Positions 32,701-43,386 are shown, counted from the stretch's first letter. The stretch is 64,000 nucleotides of DNA from Yponomeuta sedellus (GCA_934045075.1 OW203726.1:9829527-9893526); one strand, 5' to 3'. Notes: a model not told the origin generated them from the sequence alone. Numbers and translations are program-made.

Positions 32701-34778
32701 TAATACCAAATCAACCTTTATTCGTTTATCCAAAGCTTATTCCGTATCTAGTAGATAGTTAATTGCGAAGAGACAGAGAGCAACACGGATTTATCAGTAA
32801 ATTCCGGGAATTGAATCAGTGCTCCTGGTCTAAAGCAAATATTGCGCAACAAATGTGTACCGCAACTATGGATACATAGATAGTATTATCATTTGTTTAG
32901 GTTTATCATAATTTCTATTATTCGCCCCTCTCATTTAGGTCTAAGTTAATCTATCTCCTTATGTAAGTTTATTATTGTATTTCACCTTTTTTTGATGCAC
33001 TACCCTTTGCCAGTCTTATTAACATCAAAGGTTTGAAGACAATGCTTCTAACATTAAGCACGCCCTTGTGCATTTACTCATGTATTTAGAGCAATAAAAA
33101 CTTAAAATGAATAAATAAATTTATAGATTTTTTTTTATTTTTATTTCATTTATAATTACCAGATTTTATTTATTTCAACTGTCGACAAGCGTTACAATAT
33201 TGCATTTTAGACATACATACATAAGGGATGAGTTTGCAATAAAAATGTAGGGGTAAACAAATTCAGTTGAGATGTAAAAGAATCGGCGGTGAAAGCGGTT
33301 CCGCTAAGTTACGTTACATAACGTAAATCGAATCTGCGTTTACGTCGAACCAAATTGAAATACGGCGACGTCCACACTTTAATCTGTTGATTAATATTTT
33401 GTTTACGATTCAGAACGGGTGCGGCGTAGCTCAAAGGCCGTCGAATTTTATATCACGAGTGCCTGAATTAAGAGCAATTCACGAACTGGCGATTTTCCGA
33501 CGCCGCGCTCGTACGACAATCCAATTAATAAGCAAACCTTTCGCACTCGCATTGAATATCAAATGTTTGCTCGCCAGCCAATTGGGTGGCCGAGTAAAAT
33601 ATTCATTTTATAACTTTGTTCGATGTAATTGCCACACGTACGCGCGCACGCCCCAACTATTTCGTAAATATTTACAAATTGCCGCTAAATCACCATCCAA
33701 GTTCGGCGATGAATTTTAATATGCCAATCTATAATTCAGACCCTTTAGGTGTTGGGCGCCTAGGATTATTGGACCCTGAGGCAATAATATCGGGGTGTGC
33801 CCGAATCTAGGATTTGCACGGGTCTGGGCTTTCCCGATCAAAAGTTTCTGATTTAAAATTATCATTTATTTAATTACTGCAGTAGACTTCCAATGCGGGG
33901 TTCTTAAAAAACCGGGTAAGGTTAATTTAAGTATTAGTTTTATGTTATCTTTTAATGAACTAGTCAGAAAATAGGAGAATAAGAATAATTTATTTCCACA
34001 AACCGGAGGAAATGCCTTAGGCCCTTTAAGGCAAAAGGGGAGGCCCTTTCCCAGCAGTGGGACACAATTAAGACAAAAAAATAGAGAGACTTTAAAAATA
34101 TAGAGATTTAAAATATATAAATATGTGTATAAAGTCTCCTAAAATATGAGCAATTCCAGAAACACATTAATAAAAGTTTGTAATTTACGAACATAAATTT
34201 TTTCTCCAAATTTGAAGTTGTCTGTATATTATTTAAATGTTATATTACAGGTTTTACGCTTTTATTGGTGCTTTTTGACAGATACTGTAAAACTATATGG
34301 GTATACACAAACCCTCCAATAAATATTTTTAAATATACCCTATAAACGTCCCACTGCCATGGCAAACCTTCTTCAATAAATCTAAATCCATGAAAACCCC
34401 ATAGAACAAAAGTAAAACTTAATAAAACACTAACTCTAATTGGGGTGTTTCTATACATTTTTGAGGGCATCTATATGTAGTGAAAAGGCAACGTTTTTTT
34501 TCGATGTAACTACGAACACAAAAAAGTATTGCACTGCACTGTAACAAAAGATATAATACAGAATACAGATTGCTCTGTCGTAGCCGTGCTGATTTCCCCA
34601 AAGATTACCTCAATGAAAGTAAAAGGTCAACCACAGATCTTGTCTTTCCTCTGCAAATAAATGTAAAGTATAACACGTTACTACCACTCTATTAAAAATA
34701 TAAACGTCACCTGTATTAAGTAATTTTAGATTCAAATAAATCTCTGCGGGGCATAGAAGAGGGTCAAGTCGGCCAAAG
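32701..34778. other. Unassigned sequence
   Basis: No gene recognised. 33380-33720 is non-repetitive and relatively GC-rich, with a long plus-strand frame but no family resemblance; it may be conserved non-coding DNA. Confidence 0.4.
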
Positions 34779-35205
34779 GCGCCCGCACTTGGCCGATGTT
34801 TTTTTTAAAGGTGCTATCTTTAAAAAAAAACATCGGCCAAGTGCGGGCGCACCGAGGGTTCCGTACAATTTATTAAAAATAGACGAGAAATGGTGTCTCG
34901 GTTTTTTTCGAGCATTTTCCGAACTTCAAAAATATTTTTTTTTCATGATTTAATTACACATGTATAGTTTTCAGATTGTTTCCGTATTTGTAGCATAAGA
35001 CGAAATTACTTGCCAAATTTCATAGTCCTCAGTCAAACGGGGAGTACCCTATGAAGTTTGATTCCCTCGAGTGCCGAAATATATATTTTTTTTATTTTAT
35101 TTAATTTAAATATTACTTTTTTTGCGTTAATTTAGAAGTTTGATCTTGTCCCAACTCTAAGGGTTCTGTTTTACCTTTTACGGTACGGAACCCTAAGAAG
35201 AACTT
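34779..35205. mobile_element. Repeat with GTTCCGTAC / GTACGGAAC ends and a terminal hairpin
   Basis: CATCGGCCAAGTGCGGGCGC followed by GAGGGTTCCGTAC (34831-34865) opens the element, and TTTTACGGTACGGAACCCTA near 35175-35195 closes it. This lepidopteran repeat is known to me by its GGCCAAGTGCG...GGGTTCCGTAC start. Its first 33 bases are present again, inverted, immediately outside (34779-34810), with a 7-base loop. A second, partial copy starts at 38361. Confidence 0.65.
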
Positions 35206-35462
35206 ATGACTATTTCATTCTACATTTAATGGATCTGATCTTTCAATTCGGGTATTTATTAAAGAGGTACGGCGTCGTCTGAGGAACCGTGGCTTGGATC
35301 AGCCTGGGGTTTATTTGATGCACGAAATCTCTCTTCTTGTGCAGCGGTAATACTGGCAGCTTTATAGGTAGTTTGTGTCGGATATTTCTCAAGGCGGTTC
35401 GATTGACTGATTTTATTTTGTTTGTATTGTATGTGTGTGTGTGTGTGCAGGTGCAGCTATAA
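35206..35462. other. Unassigned sequence
   Basis: A short GT tract lies near 35430. Nothing else seen. Confidence 0.45.
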
Positions 35463-35640
35463 TAATGAATCGCTGAATGTGTTGGTAAGCGCAAATCTCG
35501 AGAGCAGCTGAACCGATTTCGCTAATTCTTTTTTTAGAATATTCCTTGAAGTACGAGGATGGTTCTTACGAAGAGAAAAATAAAAAAAATTAAAGAATCG
35601 ACTGTTAGGCGGTAGGAAGTTCGCTGGGTCAGCTAGTTAT
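35463..35640 (+). mobile_element. Short element ending GGGTCAGCTAGT, copy 2
   Basis: TGAACCGATTTCGCTAATTC, then AGTACGAGGATGGTTCTTAC, and AAGTTCGCTGGGTCAGCTAG at the end. Nearly the full length of the copy at 16263-16440. Confidence 0.65.
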
Positions 35641-35723
35641 TAATAGTTTTAATATTTAACAAAACATATTTTGTGTCTATGATCTTTGACTAGTTGTAAA
35701 GTCTGATATTGAGTTTTTTTTTA

Positions 35724-35860
35724 TTTAGCCTATAGGTACCCGTCCCACTGCAAAGCACAGGTTTTCTCTCAGAGAGAGAGTATGGGCTTAATCATCACGC
35801 GTTACCCACCACGGATTGGCAGGAACAACTACCACACACGATATGGGTGGTGTTATTTTC
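35724..35860 (-). mobile_element. tRNA-headed SINE 3' end
   Basis: CCGTCCCACTGCAAAGCACA, CTCTCAGAGAGAGAG and ACCACGGATTGGCAG are the reversed 3' part of the SINE at 5829-6165. Confidence 0.6.
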
Positions 35861-36260
35861 AAAAGCGAGAAGCAAATAGTTATCATATAAAACGTTCAAA
35901 GTTTTGATCGTGAATACCTCGTCTGCGTGAGGCCTACATTAATGTGTTTCCTGGGATTACCTCGCATGTTAGAAGTCATCCAAAGCCACCTTAAAATAAG
36001 TCGTATAGTCTATTTTTATCGCGCGAACTTCGCTATGAGGCAGCCGAATATGCGGACGTCAACAGAAAATGTTGCAAATTGTTGAATCAAATTGCGAACG
36101 TTTAAGACTAGGGACAGTAAACTTTACAGGAAATAGGAGCGGAGTGACGGGGACCACGTCAACGCTGACCGACTTCATGTTATGGGCTTTTAACACAAAG
36201 ACATTGCAGAAGCAACTCTTGCTTCGTCTTTGTAGGAATGCGGCAGCGACAACAGTAGTA
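35861..36260. other. Unassigned sequence
   Basis: Nothing recognised. Confidence 0.45.
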
Positions 36261-36529
36261 GCGCTCGTGACCTAGTTGAACCGAATGATTGGAATCCATG
36301 TCTAAGGTTAATCAACAACAGGAGCGATCAGGTCCTGGATAGGTAACCATCCCGTGACACCCCTAGTGGCATTTTAAATTATCAAGCCGCCCATAAGTGG
36401 CCTTATGGGCGGCTTGATAATTTCTGACGGTATGGCCCGCCACTGTCTTACAATCCTCCACCAATCCAGACTTGGGCCCCGTGGTGGAGTATGTCCACAC
36501 CTTCCTGGGACATACAAAGGGTTGATACC
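36261..36529 (+). mobile_element. 5S-type SINE with internal inverted duplication
   Basis: Head GCGCTCGTGACCTAGTTGAA through CAACAACAGG and GGATAGGTAACCATCCCGTG. About 110 bases of the middle are then replaced by AAATTATCAAGCCGCCCATA, the reverse complement of the segment that follows it. The 3' body is normal to GGGTTGATACC. Confidence 0.75.
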
Positions 36530-36904
36530 AACAATGGTAGTACTATTATGATTCGCGCGGGATGAAAGATTACTTACTATCTTTATTTGTATTGTACTAG
36601 TAGCGTATCGGTAAAACGCTTCTCCCTTTCAGACGAGGAATGATGTAACAAAAGTCTCAAAAAGGCACAATATAAAATTATGCTTCAGCGCTTCCTTTTA
36701 AGCAGTTTGTAAATCCATCCTATGCTTTAGACTAAGAAAGTACTATCGATACTGTTAGTTACGTAGATTGTGAAGGTTTATACTCGAACATAAAAACTAG
36801 CTGATGTTGTTTTGTCATATTAATTAGGCTATCAGCTATTCTCAGACCTACTAAATAACCCAAAATTTTCATTAAAAGCCGTGAGGCACTTTCGGAGGCT
36901 TGAA

Positions 36905-37266
36905 GCGCTTGTGGCCTCGTCGAACAGGGTGATTGGAATCAATCACTTGAGTTTAGCAACAACAGGCGCGGTCAGGTGCAGGATGGGTGGCCGTCCCGTG
37001 ACTACCGTTAGAGGCATTTTTCCAAGCGCTTCCGTTCTTCGCAAGGCACGTTAAGCCGTTGGTGCCGGCTGTTATGTAATGGCAGTAGTTAAGCCATGTC
37101 AGAGGCCTCATGGGCAGCTTGATAACTTCTGACAGTAAGGCCAGCCACTGCCTTACAATCCTCCACCAACCCGGACTTGGCCCCCGTGGTGGAGTATGGC
37201 CTAACCTTCCTGCGATGCAGGAAGAGACCCGCGCCCCAGCAGTGGGGACATACAAGGGTCGATATC
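36905..37266 (+). mobile_element. 5S-type SINE, full length
   Basis: The best-preserved copy. The head (36905-37005) aligns with 5S rRNA: GATTGGAATCAATCAC, then GTTTAGCAACAACAGGCGCG, then GGATGGGTGGCCGTCCCGTG. The unique body runs GCTTCCGTTCTTCGCAAGGC, GGTGCCGGCTG, AAGCCATGTCAGAGGCC, CCGGACTTGGCCCCCGTGG and CTGCGATGCAGGAAG, and ends ACATACAAGGGTCGATAT. Minus-strand open frames here are translations of the SINE. Confidence 0.8.
36951..37000 (+). promoter_or_regulatory. 5S-type internal pol III promoter in SINE
   Basis: GTTTAGCAAC corresponds to the A-box region of 5S rRNA (GTTAAGCAAC) and AGGATGGGTGGCCG to the C-box region (TGGATGGGTGACCG), at the spacing seen in 5S genes. The match is from remembered 5S sequence; factor binding is inferred. 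Confidence 0.6.
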
Positions 37267-37329
37267 GATCGATCGACTTTCGGAGGAGGTCAGTAACAAA
37301 CACTGTGACACGAGATATTTACATATTAG

Positions 37330-37530
37330 ACTAGTTTTAACCCGTGGGTACACCCGCGTTGGAATTTATCCTACAGGAACCCATTAACGGGATTATGTGT
37401 CAATTCAGATCTTTATCGATGTACGCCAAGTTTCATGTAAAATCGTTCAGCCGTTAATGTGTGATTAAGTAACAAACATTAAAACATCTTCACAAGCTTT
37501 CACGCCTATAATATTAGTAGGATTGTTATT
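37330..37530 (+). mobile_element. Short interspersed element ending in ATAATATTAGTAGGA
   Basis: Carries AACCCGTGGGTACACCCGCG, GTTCAGCCGTTAATGTGTGA, AAGTAACAAACATT and CCTATAATATTAGTAGGATT. This is a common lepidopteran repeat end, probably the 3' part of a LINE or Helitron-like element. Confidence 0.5.
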
Positions 37531-37804
37531 TAGAGCTGGCCGATGGACAGCATTAGAAGTTTGTAAAAATTGTGTAATTATTATTATTAATACTTTATCG
37601 CACCATAAAATGTAATTGTAATTGTGGTTCTTCATGTTTTGGTATGAATAAAGTAATAATAAGTTGCGGAAACCAAATCGCCGCCGATCGGTAAATGACA
37701 TGCCTTAATTATTTATTAGGTAAAACGTAATTACCTTATTTCCCGACGTTTCGGCAGCGTTACAGTTGTAACTATGTATGAGTACCTATCGCGAATCATT
37801 AAGA

Positions 37805-38060
37805 CATACTACACATGCCTTAAATTCGATACGTTCTGGATTCGATTCCGGCGTGTATCAATGACTTTGACTTCCAGGTTACGTGTTTGTGAATTTGTCA
37901 TAGCAATATCACTTTCTAACTGTAAATGAAAACATTGTGAGTACCCGAGTGCTACCTCTGCGCTTAAAATCTTCAGCCCTTGCGGGCCAACGTTTTGTGA
38001 AAGCGGGTGGGCGTCATTGGAGAAGACTAGCAAAGGACCGCATGGGTTAGCGTGAAGGAG
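37805..38060 (+). mobile_element. tRNA-headed SINE
   Basis: TGGATTCGATTCCGGCG (B box), TCAATGACTTTGACTTCC, GAAAACATTGTGAGTACC and CAGCCCTTGCGGGCC. The A-box end is lost. Confidence 0.6.
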
Positions 38061-38127
38061 AAGAGACATATGCCCACCAAGGGACTCAGTTTATGGTCTG
38101 GCTAAATAGATATAATATTATTTGATA

Positions 38128-38225
38128 TCTTCTTCTTCTTCTTCAGGCAATCCACTGCTGGACATAGCCCTCCCCTAATGAGCGCCATAGCGCCCTGTCT
38201 TCAGCTTGCCGCATTCAGCATCTGC
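38128..38225 (-). mobile_element. 3' end of the CTGTGTGGTGTCGGCC SINE
   Basis: In reverse: GGCGCTCATTAGGGGAGGGC, TATGTCCAGCAGTGGATTG, then a (GAA)n tail. Full copies are at 42947 and 46848. Confidence 0.65.
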
Positions 38226-38360
38226 CTGCAGTTTTGCAGTACTGGATTTTGAAAGAAACCAACTATCTGATCTGCCTGCAGCGGATATTTTTCTTATATG
38301 TTGGGATCGGGAGGATAGCTAAAAAATAAGCAAAAAGTCTGGTATTGTAATACTAAATGT

Positions 38361-38560
38361 AAAACTGGCCAAGTGCGAATTGGACTTGCGCTCCAAGGGT
38401 TCTGCACATCACACATTTTTTCATAAAGTGGTTTTTTCGTAAAATCCACTGACTTTACCTTCATAGACTTTCCTGTATTCTATAGGAAAAAAAACTATTT
38501 CTTATATTTAAAAAAAAATCTAGTAAATTTAAGGATAAAAAGGGGGAGGGGATAGTTATT
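38361..38560 (+). mobile_element. Partial GGCCAAGTGCG repeat
   Basis: CTGGCCAAGTGCGAATTGGA and CTCCAAGGGTTCTGCACA match the start of the element at 34831. No closing terminus found, so the 3' boundary is a guess. Confidence 0.5.
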
Positions 38561-39245
38561 TTTTATGTTTTGATATTATATAAATCTATTATGTTTAATG
38601 TACCTATGCGTGACAAAGAAACCGTTTAGTTCAGTGACCGTCAATAAATTTAATTTGAACATTTCATAAAAACATCTTACACAGTCTATCTGAAGATATT
38701 TTTGAATTCAGGTTAGTCATGCAAATAGCTATATCTAAAAATTTTATTTTTATGATCGTCAACCGCTCAGAACACAAAAATATCGATAAATTATTGATAA
38801 TATTGCATGCACACCGCCACTGCCCTACGGCGTGCACTCGAAGCTACGTAAGGTTTTTGCACTGACAGGTTGAAGCTTCTTAGGGTGAAATCTTTAAAAA
38901 TACATTAAAAATAGAAATAATACTTTAAAATAGCACTTAAAAGTGGTATGTTATTCCACATGTCTTATAGTTTTGTTTAGTACTCTGATTTTTACAAATA
39001 AACACGCTACAGACCGGCATTTCGAAATAAATATGGAGCTCCTGCGTCAACAACAGTTGCCACGCAAATGAGTCTGCGCTAAGAGCGGTAGGCGTGATCA
39101 CAGAGCATATAAATAAGAGACGGGACCTCCCTATATGCTTTTGTAATGAGTTTAGCCCCGTTAGCAATACCAACCAATAGAGCAAAAATGCAATGTCAAA
39201 AGTGCTACCAACATAACAACTTGTCTGTGCATTAGGGACGTCCAC
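38561..39245. other. Unassigned sequence
   Basis: Downstream of the THAP gene on its strand. No gene or repeat recognised. Confidence 0.4.
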
Positions 39246-40768
39246 TTACATTGGTACTACATTTATCGATATCGATGAATTTTCATTCAGGGGCTCCGCA
39301 GTTAGCCTAATAAAATTAATAAAAATCAATGTTTTCAATAAAACGACAAATGAAATAAGTATTTTATTATTGATTATCAAATCACAATAATTGTGGTCAA
39401 GGTCTATTGAATTTATTTCAGCAGCTATTTGGTTTTTCCTTAGAGGTGTCCAATCTGAGCGAACTTCATCAATCGGTGGTTTGGATTCAGGTGCTGAAAT
39501 CGTCAAAAAAAGTTAAGTTGAGTCGTTATTGATTATTAATTTGTTGGTAAACTATGCTACTTACCGGGATAGTTCTGATAAATATGCTGAGATTCCAGGC
39601 CACAATAATTGTGGTCAAACCCTACTGGACCAATAGCAACAGCTAATATTTTGGCTGCTGTACAAGGTGCTGAAAATGATAACACTTTGTAATTTATCAA
39701 AGTAAACAAACTCTAGTTACAAAAAACTTCAGCGATACATGAAAAGTCTACGTACCAGAGTTGTTTTGTGAAGCTCGACAACTAATAGGTTTTTGTATAG
39801 CTGAATCTGAAAATAAACAATTGCAAGAATAGTCCGAAAAAAAAATAGTTTGTTCCTGTTTACCACATAACTGCATAATTGACTATGTAACTATCAAATA
39901 CATTTTTATAAAAAAATATTTTAAGTTAAAAATTAGTAAAAAAAATATTTTAGTAATTCCAATCACTAACCAGTTTCAAGTGATGCGACGTGGCTACGTG
40001 GTAAGGAAACTCAGCTAGTAAGTAATCAGGAAGAGGAGGCGCATTTATAAGTAGAGAAGATACAGCCCTGTAAAAAAATGTTTATCAAAGTATGTCATTT
40101 ACGTATTAAGACGTAATAATAATATTGCGTTCTAAATGACGGAGCAAAATATATTCAAATGTTTGACGTAAAGCAAGGCGTATTTTGTGTTTTATTACAT
40201 AATTATTCCTGAAATGTAGTAAGTGTTACATTATAAGTTTATAACACAACTCACCATTTCTTTAATCGGCTTCCTTTTAAAATAGTTGTAAAAATCTTTC
40301 GGCCGGAAATGGTCTCTACAAACATATTTATGTTGGTGGAGTTTTTCGATGGGGATATACGATATAAGATCTTCCACAATTTTCACCCATTGTCTGCATC
40401 TAAAAAAAAACAACATTCAATGCAGCCACTAATAGTGCATCGTTGAAACATTGTTATGGCTTACAGCAATTCACCCGTCATACACTGAGTAGTAATTCTG
40501 ACCAAGGTACTTATCAGATATTTTTTTATCGATATTGAATATGTGTATGGCACATCACTATGACATTGAAACATCTGAGTATTTTTCTCATAGTATATTA
40601 ATTACGTTATTTAACATAATTTATGATCTTGCTCTTGTGCAAGATGACAAAAACTGTAGCCAGAAATACTTACCGGTCTTCATCCCTAGGAAATTTACCC
40701 ATAAACTTTCTTTTGTACCCTTTGACCGGCTGCATCTTATTTTACAAATGGCACAAGTTCGACACCAT
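39246..40768 (-). pseudogene. THAP-domain zinc-finger gene, six exons, frame interrupted
   Basis: Predicted exons on the minus strand: 40768-40674, 40399-40255, 40067-39971, 39806-39756, 39669-39565, and 39493 to a stop at 39246. All five introns have GT...AG ends with good donors (GTAAGT, GTGAGT, GTTAGT, GTACGT, GTAAGT). The joined product starts with a C-x2-C (CAIC), then GKFPRDEDR, then across the first intron CRQWVKIVEDLISYIP, then KYVCRDHFRPKDF. It then has AVSSLLI in the place of the THAP AVPTIF box, followed by NAPPLPDYLLAEFPYHVATS. This is a complete C2CH THAP DNA-binding domain plus a short tail; the last exons share DHNYC. Single-base slips in A runs break the frame at TGTAAAATAAG (exon 1), TTTAAAAGGAAG (exon 2) and TTGAAACTG (exon 3). 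The initial ATG also sits out of frame with CAIC. After allowing for these, introns 3-5 are all phase 1 and in frame. It is a recent pseudogene or a real gene with assembly errors. The far 3' part of the last exon looks non-coding. Confidence 0.7.
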
Positions 40769-41037
40769 CCGATCAATGCCAATATTAAAAGAAAATCACT
40801 AAACACTGTACAACAAGATACACACAGCTAGATATTGAACAAACCTAAAACACAAAAATTTTAACTGGAAAACGTTCTAATATGTGCCGCGTTCCGCCAT
40901 ATTTGTTATGTTTTCAGTTTGACATTGACAGCAAAGAAAGAGTAAGTAGTATTAAAGAGTGAGACAAAAATATGTCCGCCATTAAAACGGGGCTAAATGC
41001 GAACAAAAATTTCAAAGTTCCTACTTGCGCTAGGCTG
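40769..41037. other. Upstream region of the THAP gene
   Basis: Sequence just 5' of the first coding exon. It contains a tiny minus-strand ATG frame (MAERGTY then stop) near 40895. No TATA or initiator can be assigned with confidence. Confidence 0.35.
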
Positions 41038-41905
41038 GGCGTGATCGTTGCAAAGACGAACCGTTTTATAAGACCGTTTTGTGTTCCGCGACGATAGGAC
41101 CGTTTTACGTTTCATTCTGAAGCAGTGCCAGCGTTTGTTCGTCGCGAGACCAGTCCTTAGATTGTTTGACGCGGATATGTCCTTTAATACTATATTAATA
41201 GAGCCTAGAACGCAATGAGATCATTGCAACGTCGTCGTCGGCTCCTTGCTCGTTCCGTTCGTTTTGGTTTGTGATACAATAAAGTAATCTTTATGTCTAT
41301 GAGTATATAGTCGAAAATTCGAATATAGTGTAAAACAACTTATTTTTTCCGATGTTTCGTGATTTCGTCTAGTTCGCAAAGCGGTGGTTATTGCTGTGTA
41401 TCTTAATGTCGTTGGTATAGCGTCTAAGGTCGTTTAGCAATAAATGGCAACGAGTCGCGACGCTCGCTGGATCGCATAGCTCGTGGGTGACGGTTATTGT
41501 TTACATTTTTTCAGTTTGAATTAATAATTCAATGCTACTTACTGATCGTGAATGTTAATTATCTAATTTTGTATTAATTTTTTACTCAAGTTAAAGTTTA
41601 GTTTTAATGTTGGACTACTTGAAGACTAATTCCATTAGTCTTCAAGTAGAACTTATCGAAATCGAACGAAAAACTTTAACTAGTCCTCAACCTCATTCCG
41701 CAACCATTTCTTTTACTAGTCTTCGAGACGAATGTCGACGAGACGAAACGAGAGTTTCTCTCGTTTGACCATCCTCTGCGCTTTGCTCGTTTGCATACAA
41801 TGAAACCAGTTGCGATCGAGGGCCGTTTCGAGGACCTGTTTTCGTTCCAGAAAAAACGGTTGCGTATCGTCGTCGAAAAATCGGACAACGACCCACTCCT
41901 AAAGA
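41038..41905 (-). mobile_element. Fragment of the same LTR family as 22354-23185
   Basis: In reverse it matches 22650-23152: GAGTGGGTCGTTGTCCGATT, AACGAAAACAGGTCCTCGAA, TAAAGATTACTTTATTGTAT and TTTGCAACGATCACGCC. Both LTR termini are missing. Between 41375 and 41750 it has about 0.36 kb absent from the first copy, including a perfect 16-bp hairpin (CTACTTGAAGACTAAT, 41615-41649). Either this is the longer parental form or a nested insertion. Confidence 0.65.
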
Positions 41906-41994
41906 GCGGTGCGCGCCGCTATGATCAATTTGATCATATCGAGGCGACACGGACCACGCCCCCATGCCATATCTCCTTCTTTCTATGATCTGAC

Positions 41995-42122
41995 AGCTGA
42001 ACCAATTTCGCTAATCGGTTTTTCGAATATTCCTTGAAGAACGAGGATGGTTCTTACGGAAGGAAAAAAAAATAAAGAATCGACAGTTAGGCGGTACGAA
42101 GTTCGCTGGGTCAGCTAGTATT
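41995..42122 (+). mobile_element. Short element ending GGGTCAGCTAGT, copy 3
   Basis: GCTGAACCAATTTCGCTAAT, GAACGAGGATGGTTCTTACG and GAAGTTCGCTGGGTCAGCTA; 5' shortened compared with 35463-35640. Confidence 0.65.
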
Positions 42123-42169
42123 TAATAAATATTAAATTTAATTTAAACCTCTGAATATTTTTTATTTAT

Positions 42170-42403
42170 GTGCTTCGCAAGGCACGTTAAGCAGTTGGTG
42201 CCGGCTGCCGTCAATAGAAGGCAGTCGTTAAGACGAGTCATTGGGAGGCCTTAGGGCGGCTTGAAAACCTCTGACAGTAAGACCAGCCCCTAGTCTTGCA
42301 AGCCTCCACTAATCCGGACTTGGCCCCCGTGGTGGAGCATGGCTTATACCATCCTAAGGGAAGAGACCCGTGCCCCTCGGTGGGGATATAATGGGTTGCT
42401 GAT
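42170..42403 (+). mobile_element. 5S-type SINE, body only
   Basis: Begins at TGCTTCGCAAGGCACGTTAA and runs to the 3' end. The 5S-like head is missing. Confidence 0.7.
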
Positions 42404-42414
42404 GATATGTAGGC

Positions 42415-42640
42415 TTTATACCTTTCACAGCGTGCCCATCGCGGACTGCCAATTTTAATCGCTGTGGTATGTTAATACATCGGATACTCAGGTTTCCTCA
42501 CGATGTTCTTCTTCATAGTTAGCAAGTGGTACTGCTACTTCAGCTTCAAATTTTTAGGTAACTCAGAAGACAATGTCATCGGTACATGGCGGGATTGGAA
42601 CCCACAACCTCCCGAATGTGAGGTCAAAATAAATACATTG
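42415..42640 (-). mobile_element. tRNA-headed SINE
   Basis: Reversed B-box region (GGTTCCAATCCCGCC) and CATGTACCGATGAC, GAACATCGTGAGGAAACC, then the 3' body GGCAGTCCGCGATGGGCACG. CACATTCGGGAGG precedes the B box as in the copy at 8437. Confidence 0.6.
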
Positions 42641-42946
42641 AATTGATACTGCTCTGTGGTACAGCGCAGTTAATTTCACTGTTGGAGTGTTTGAGAAGCT
42701 AGCCTTTTAGTGGTAGTCTATGTCATAGCACGCAGCTCCCCCTCCTCGTTAAAGTTTTACGACAAGACAGGCATAAATTCACTCAAGGCAACGTTACAAT
42801 AATTTGTCGCAGTTAATATTATTATGAAACGAAATCAAGATAGCAAAGTTTACGAAGGAAGATAAAGTAAGAAGACTGGTATAACACGGCCAACATTTGT
42901 TTCGAGTTCAACTTATTTTTTCAATTATGGTAAAATACACTGGCAA

Positions 42947-43197
42947 GCTGTGTGGTGTCGGCCTAGAGAATAGCACCAACCCAATTCATAAAAAAGATAA
43001 AAGTAAAAGGCAACTAAGGGACACAAACCGGGGAGTGGGCAGCAGCGCCCCCTGCTGTACAATTCCACCGAACTGCGATCCCCAACCCGCATGCCCAGCG
43101 TGGGTATTATGGGCATTACCCCCTAAGATAGCACAATGGGCGCTCTTGAGGGGAGCGCTATGTCCAGCAGTGGACTAGTATAGACTGACGACGACGA
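42947..43197 (+). mobile_element. CTGTGTGGTGTCGGCC SINE, copy 1
   Basis: Starts GCTGTGTGGTGTCGGCCTAG, contains GAATAGCACC, GCAGCAGCGCCCCCTG, CAACCCGCATGCCCAGCGTG and GGGCATTACCCCC, and ends TCCAGCAGTGGACTAGTATA with a (GAC)n tail. No coding capacity. Pol III boxes are not obvious, so it may be the 3' end of a LINE rather than a SINE. Confidence 0.65.
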
Positions 43198-43233
43198 CAC
43201 TGGCAAGCTATTGCATTCGAGACTAAATAATCA

Positions 43234-43310
43234 AAAGGCGCTTTGGTGTGCTAACTAGCGACACCAATGGAATAAAAATCATTGTTTTGTAATACGTATG
43301 TTTCAAAAAG
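43234..43310. mobile_element. Family M MITE, left half
   Basis: GGTGTGCTAACTAGCGACAC, CAATGGAATAAAAATCATTG and TTTTGTAATACGTATG match one arm of the element at 2020-2380. Confidence 0.6.
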
Positions 43311-43386
43311 TAATCATCATCTTGGCACCCCAAAGAGCCTTTAACTGCATCCACGTATATCCGGCCGTGAGTTTTGGTGCTAGCTA

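Noticed and set aside
33387..33719. 110-aa plus-strand frame
   Set aside because: No start context, splice sites or motif; another frame is open over the same bases.
36953..37303. Minus-strand frame of 116 aa, with near-identical frames at 50469-50822 and 7567-8023
   Set aside because: All are translations of copies of the same 5S-type SINE; the shared peptide reflects repeat identity, not a protein family.
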